From a bacterium UBP8_UBA6595 (GTDB taxonomy: Bacteria; Margulisbacteria; Marinamargulisbacteria; UBA6595), in NCBI GenBank assembly GCA_002433595.1, contig DJIL01000011.1, positions 1 through 7,604 of the forward strand: a DNA stretch of 7,604 bases, in the 5' to 3' direction. Below, in pieces: positions 5,036 to 7,604 of this stretch. The translations under genes and the position numbers were made by a program. The notes below the pieces were generated by a model that saw only the letters and a program-made list of their open reading frames with translations, had not been told where the DNA came from and ran no database searches. How positions within the stretch are numbered: position 1 is the first letter of the stretch; each line of letters opens with the position of its first letter.

Positions 5036-7604
5036 CTAATCCAGCTCGCCCAGCTCTCGAATTAGCATAATTTTACCCATATTTACAATCGTTTTTCCTT
5101 TTGTTGTGGTCTCATTCAGGTTGAAAACAAACGGCTTTGAATTGTAGTCCACAACCCGAATATCATACACCTGCTCGACATCGGTTTGAAATTCAAATCG
5201 GCCGGATTGATTCGTAAATCCATAAATTACAGAACCGGTATCTCGCCCAGTTACCTCAATAAATTGCAGCGAAATGGGGTCTTGCTCAGCATCCAACATA
5301 GTACCAAATACAAAATAGCTGGATTTTTTACCCACCGTTGTCACATACCCCCGGCCATACGCCGGCGTAACGTCCAAGTTGAGGTCTGTAATATCCGCTT
5401 TTTCAGGCAGTTGATCAAACGTTAGCAGTACGGTTGCGCTTTGGCCCGGTACCATTGAGGTCACAACCGCCGGAAATTGATCCCGGATTGGCAGCTTGTC
5501 CGCCTGAATCGCATGCCCGGCCAACAAGTCGCTTTTTTTCACAATACCAAACGCCTTTTTCTCCCCTACCTGCCCAAGGCCCACATGCTTGCCTACAAAA
5601 ACTACCGATGTAGAAAGCTTGAAGTTTTGTGCATTTCGAATGTTTTCGGGGGCCCCTGTTAGTTGCGTCATTGTATCAAACGAAGCGCTCACTAAATCAT
5701 TCGCCAGGCTAGACGCCAGCCCCAGTCCGGCGCCCGTACTCGATGAGGAATATTCAACGCTATTATCAAAGCCATACGCCGAATAAGCCCCTGATACGGT
5801 GTTTTTATTTTGATCAAACTCGACAGTTATACTGGAATCCTCCCCTTTATACAGCGGCATTTCATTGCGGTAGACCCACTGGGATTCAGCCGATGAAAAG
5901 TCCACCTGCGCGCTAATTGGGTACACGGGCTCTTTGGAGCGATTGTAACTAAGCCCAAATGTGAAAACGTGATTGGGTGCGCGTTTATTTTTCTTATGTG
6001 TTTCCCAAAACAATGAAAAATTAACTTGCACATTGTTATACCCAAAGCCGGTAGACACTTGATTGCTTGCCATAAAAATACTCGACTCGTCTACTTCAAA
6101 TTGATTCGAAAGCGTAAACGGAACCTTAATAAATCGCCAGGATTTAAACATCATTTGATTAATAACTTTCATCGTTTGTTTGGACCGATACGACGTTATT
6201 GATACCGGTTCCGCACTGGTGGAAAAAGCCAAGTAATTTTCTGATTGGTTTTCCAATGAAACCTGCCAGCTGGCCAGCTGAGCCTCTTCTTTAAGTAAAA
6301 ATGAAATCTCTGACTTCACGGCATGCGCTTCAATCCCATAATCCAAGTTTTGCGATTGAGCAAACGATGTTTTAAAAATGCCCAACGGCGTTCCAAATCG
6401 CAGATGATTTTCTACAAATTTAACCGACGGATTCGTTTTAAATTCTGTTTCCAATGTCATATTAGCCGCGTATTGATTCAATGAAAACAGCCCAATCTTT
6501 TGGCTCATCAAGGTATGCGGCCGAGACGCAACCATGCGGTCTTCCAGGCTGCTCGAATCTCGGCGATCAAACACCCCCCATTGCACATCGAAGTCGTAAT
6601 CAAACGGCTCCATTAACTCATTGGATTTGTATTTAAAAATCGTTTTGCTTTTGTACGTATTGGCCCCAACCATCTCAATAAAAATAATATTGGGCCCACT
6701 GGAAATAGGGAAGTTAACCGCCCGATATTTACCCGGGTATAAATCTCGGGAGTTCGTTAAACTCCCATTGGTATAGACGTTAAGCACCGCTCGCTCCGTG
6801 GTTTCAAATGAAAAACTTGTTTTCTTTCGGTAATTATCACCCAAAGAATGTACAAATGTGTCGCTAAGCCGAAGGCCAACCAAAGGCTCATCGCGCAAAA
6901 TGCCCGTTTGAAAAAAATACTGATCTGTTGATAAAAATGAGTTAAACTCTGCATGTTTAAACTCATACCCTAAATTTGTTTTTTTTAGTTCAGAATCAAA
7001 AAAAACAGGCCCCATTGCCACGTGATTGTCAAACTGAAAAAAATCATTTTTAGACTCTATGCTCGCTTCTGGAAATGCCGTCATCGATGAATAGTAATTA
7101 ATATCAAAGTACCCGCTTAGCCAATGTGTTTCAAAGTCATTTTGTGCATACGCGCCAAACATCGCCTTGCTAAAATCAATCGTCTGAACACCCCGCATTT
7201 CCACTGGTGTTTTAATCAGAATTTGTTGGCGTGCCCCTGAAAAAATTACCGAAAACCCGGCCTTTGTTAGCGCCGCTTTATTTAAATATTCTTGATCTGC
7301 AAACGCTTTACTTAAATCGGCAATGACGCCCTTTTTTAAAAATGGAGTAACATAATTAATAAACTTTGATTTACTAATTGTGTAAAATGAAAAATTAGTA
7401 TCGGACTTAATTGTTGTGCGCCCAACAAGCATGTCATCTAAAAACACCCGTGAATTAACATCAATACCAACGCTTTTTGGCTTTTCTATACCAAACAACT
7501 GGCGAAACAAGTCTTCTTCTGTCATTGACTCTGGGTCAATAAACCCTGTTCCATCACTCTCCGGTTCTGGTTCTGGCTCCGGTTCTGTCTCTGGTTCAGG
7601 CTCT
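5036..7604 (-). CDS. Outer-membrane fimbrial usher, 5'-partial, with Glu-Pro repeat near the N-terminus
   Basis: The protein is a beta-barrel that would export and assemble fimbrial subunits across the outer membrane. The reading frame is open to the window edge (855 codons seen), so the true start is to the right; the ATG at 7525 is internal. Numbered from that Met, residues 5-40 (EDLFRQLFGIEKPKSV, then SRVFLDDMLVGR) resemble the usher N-terminal domain. Residues 236-300 form a plug-like Ig domain (VLNVYTNGSL, LYPGKYRAVNFP, SGPNIIFIE). About 305-690 are alternating strands of the barrel. The end has a TPAYGRGYV segment and a GFTNQSGRFEF motif typical of CS1/TcfC-type and related alternate usher C-terminal domains. 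Ahead of the Met are Glu-Pro repeats and a DGTGFIDPES linker. No cysteine occurs in the visible protein, unlike classical FimD/PapC ushers, which carry a C-terminal pair. The subunit-like gene follows 45 bp downstream. No chaperone gene is in the window. Confidence 0.82.
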   Translation of the reverse strand, partial: EPEPETEPEPEPEPESDGTGFIDPESMTEEDLFRQLFGIEKPKSVGIDVNSRVFLDDMLVGRTTIKSDTNFSFYTISKSKFINYVTPFLKKGVIADLSKAFADQEYLNKAALTKAGFSVIFSGARQQILIKTPVEMRGVQTIDFSKAMFGAYAQNDFETHWLSGYFDINYYSSMTAFPEASIESKNDFFQFDNHVAMGPVFFDSELKKTNLGYEFKHAEFNSFLSTDQYFFQTGILRDEPLVGLRLSDTFVHSLGDNYRKKTSFSFETTERAVLNVYTNGSLTNSRDLYPGKYRAVNFPISSGPNIIFIEMVGANTYKSKTIFKYKSNELMEPFDYDFDVQWGVFDRRDSSSLEDRMVASRPHTLMSQKIGLFSLNQYAANMTLETEFKTNPSVKFVENHLRFGTPLGIFKTSFAQSQNLDYGIEAHAVKSEISFLLKEEAQLASWQVSLENQSENYLAFSTSAEPVSITSYRSKQTMKVINQMMFKSWRFIKVPFTLSNQFEVDESSIFMASNQVSTGFGYNNVQVNFSLFWETHKKNKRAPNHVFTFGLSYNRSKEPVYPISAQVDFSSAESQWVYRNEMPLYKGEDSSITVEFDQNKNTVSGAYSAYGFDNSVEYSSSSTGAGLGLASSLANDLVSASFDTMTQLTGAPENIRNAQNFKLSTSVVFVGKHVGLGQVGEKKAFGIVKKSDLLAGHAIQADKLPIRDQFPAVVTSMVPGQSATVLLTFDQLPEKADITDLNLDVTPAYGRGYVTTVGKKSSYFVFGTMLDAEQDPISLQFIEVTGRDTGSVIYGFTNQSGRFEFQTDVEQVYDIRVVDYNSKPFVFNLNETTTKGKTIVNMGKIMLIRELGELD
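7559..7604 (-). repeat. Imperfect hexanucleotide repeat encoding Glu-Pro dipeptides
   Basis: On the minus strand about seven copies of a GARCCN-type hexamer run to the window edge and encode Glu-Pro dipeptides, with one copy reading Glu-Thr. Copies vary at third codon positions (GAA/GAG, CCA/CCG/CCT). The unit is six bases, so copy-number change would alter protein length without shifting the frame. The full extent is outside the window. Confidence 0.8.

Noticed and set aside
5036..7525. Usher gene starting at the ATG at 7525
   Set aside because: The frame is open for 26 more codons to the window edge, there is no signal peptide after this Met, and no ribosome binding site precedes it.
1..7604. 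CRISPR array, insertion sequence or phage attachment site
   Set aside because: No spaced direct repeats, transposase frames or tRNA-end duplications are visible in the window.

Overview
The window looks like a piece of chromosome from a Gram-negative bacterium. A chaperone-usher type outer-membrane usher is present, and class II tRNA-Tyr, LeuA and a type IV pilin-like protein all read as ordinary bacterial genes in the standard code (an ATGA overlap uses TGA as a stop). The taxon cannot be fixed from the sequence. The C-terminal part of LeuA reads more like Firmicutes/Cyanobacteria-type enzymes than the Escherichia type, so a less-studied Gram-negative lineage is possible; this is only an impression.

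Layout, left to right. Positions 1-217 hold no convincing gene, only an unexplained 61-codon open stretch without a start codon. A tRNA-Tyr(GUA) gene with encoded CCA lies on the minus strand (218-304). It is divergent from a short type IV prepilin-like gene on the plus strand (369-779), and the 64-bp gap between them must carry both promoters. The pilin gene ends 10 bp from the end of a convergent minus-strand operon. In transcription order that operon is a flavin-dependent disulphide reductase of the dihydrolipoyl dehydrogenase/mycothione reductase class (4435-3059), 2-isopropylmalate synthase leuA (3062-1533, 4-bp overlap) and a DUF3050 heme-oxygenase-fold protein (1527-790, 5-bp gap).

Upstream on the same strand is part of a fimbrial locus. 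It comprises a 5'-truncated usher (5036 to the window edge) and a small exported beta-rich protein resembling a fimbrial subunit (4478-4990). The usher frame stays open beyond the ATG at 7525 into a Glu-Pro hexanucleotide repeat that runs off the window, so that ATG is not the true start. The chaperone and other subunits, if present, should lie beyond the right edge.

The fimbrial subunit gene and the oxidoreductase gene are each preceded by the same extended -10 element (TTGGTATACT) with a -35-like hexamer 17 bp upstream. Both promoters would start transcripts within a few bases of the ATG, which suggests leaderless or near-leaderless mRNAs. The most interesting points are the conserved metal-ligand-like residues of the DUF3050 protein and its tight coupling to leuA and a disulphide reductase, the Glu-Pro extension of the usher, the repeated promoter design, and the absence of cysteine in every envelope protein seen here.
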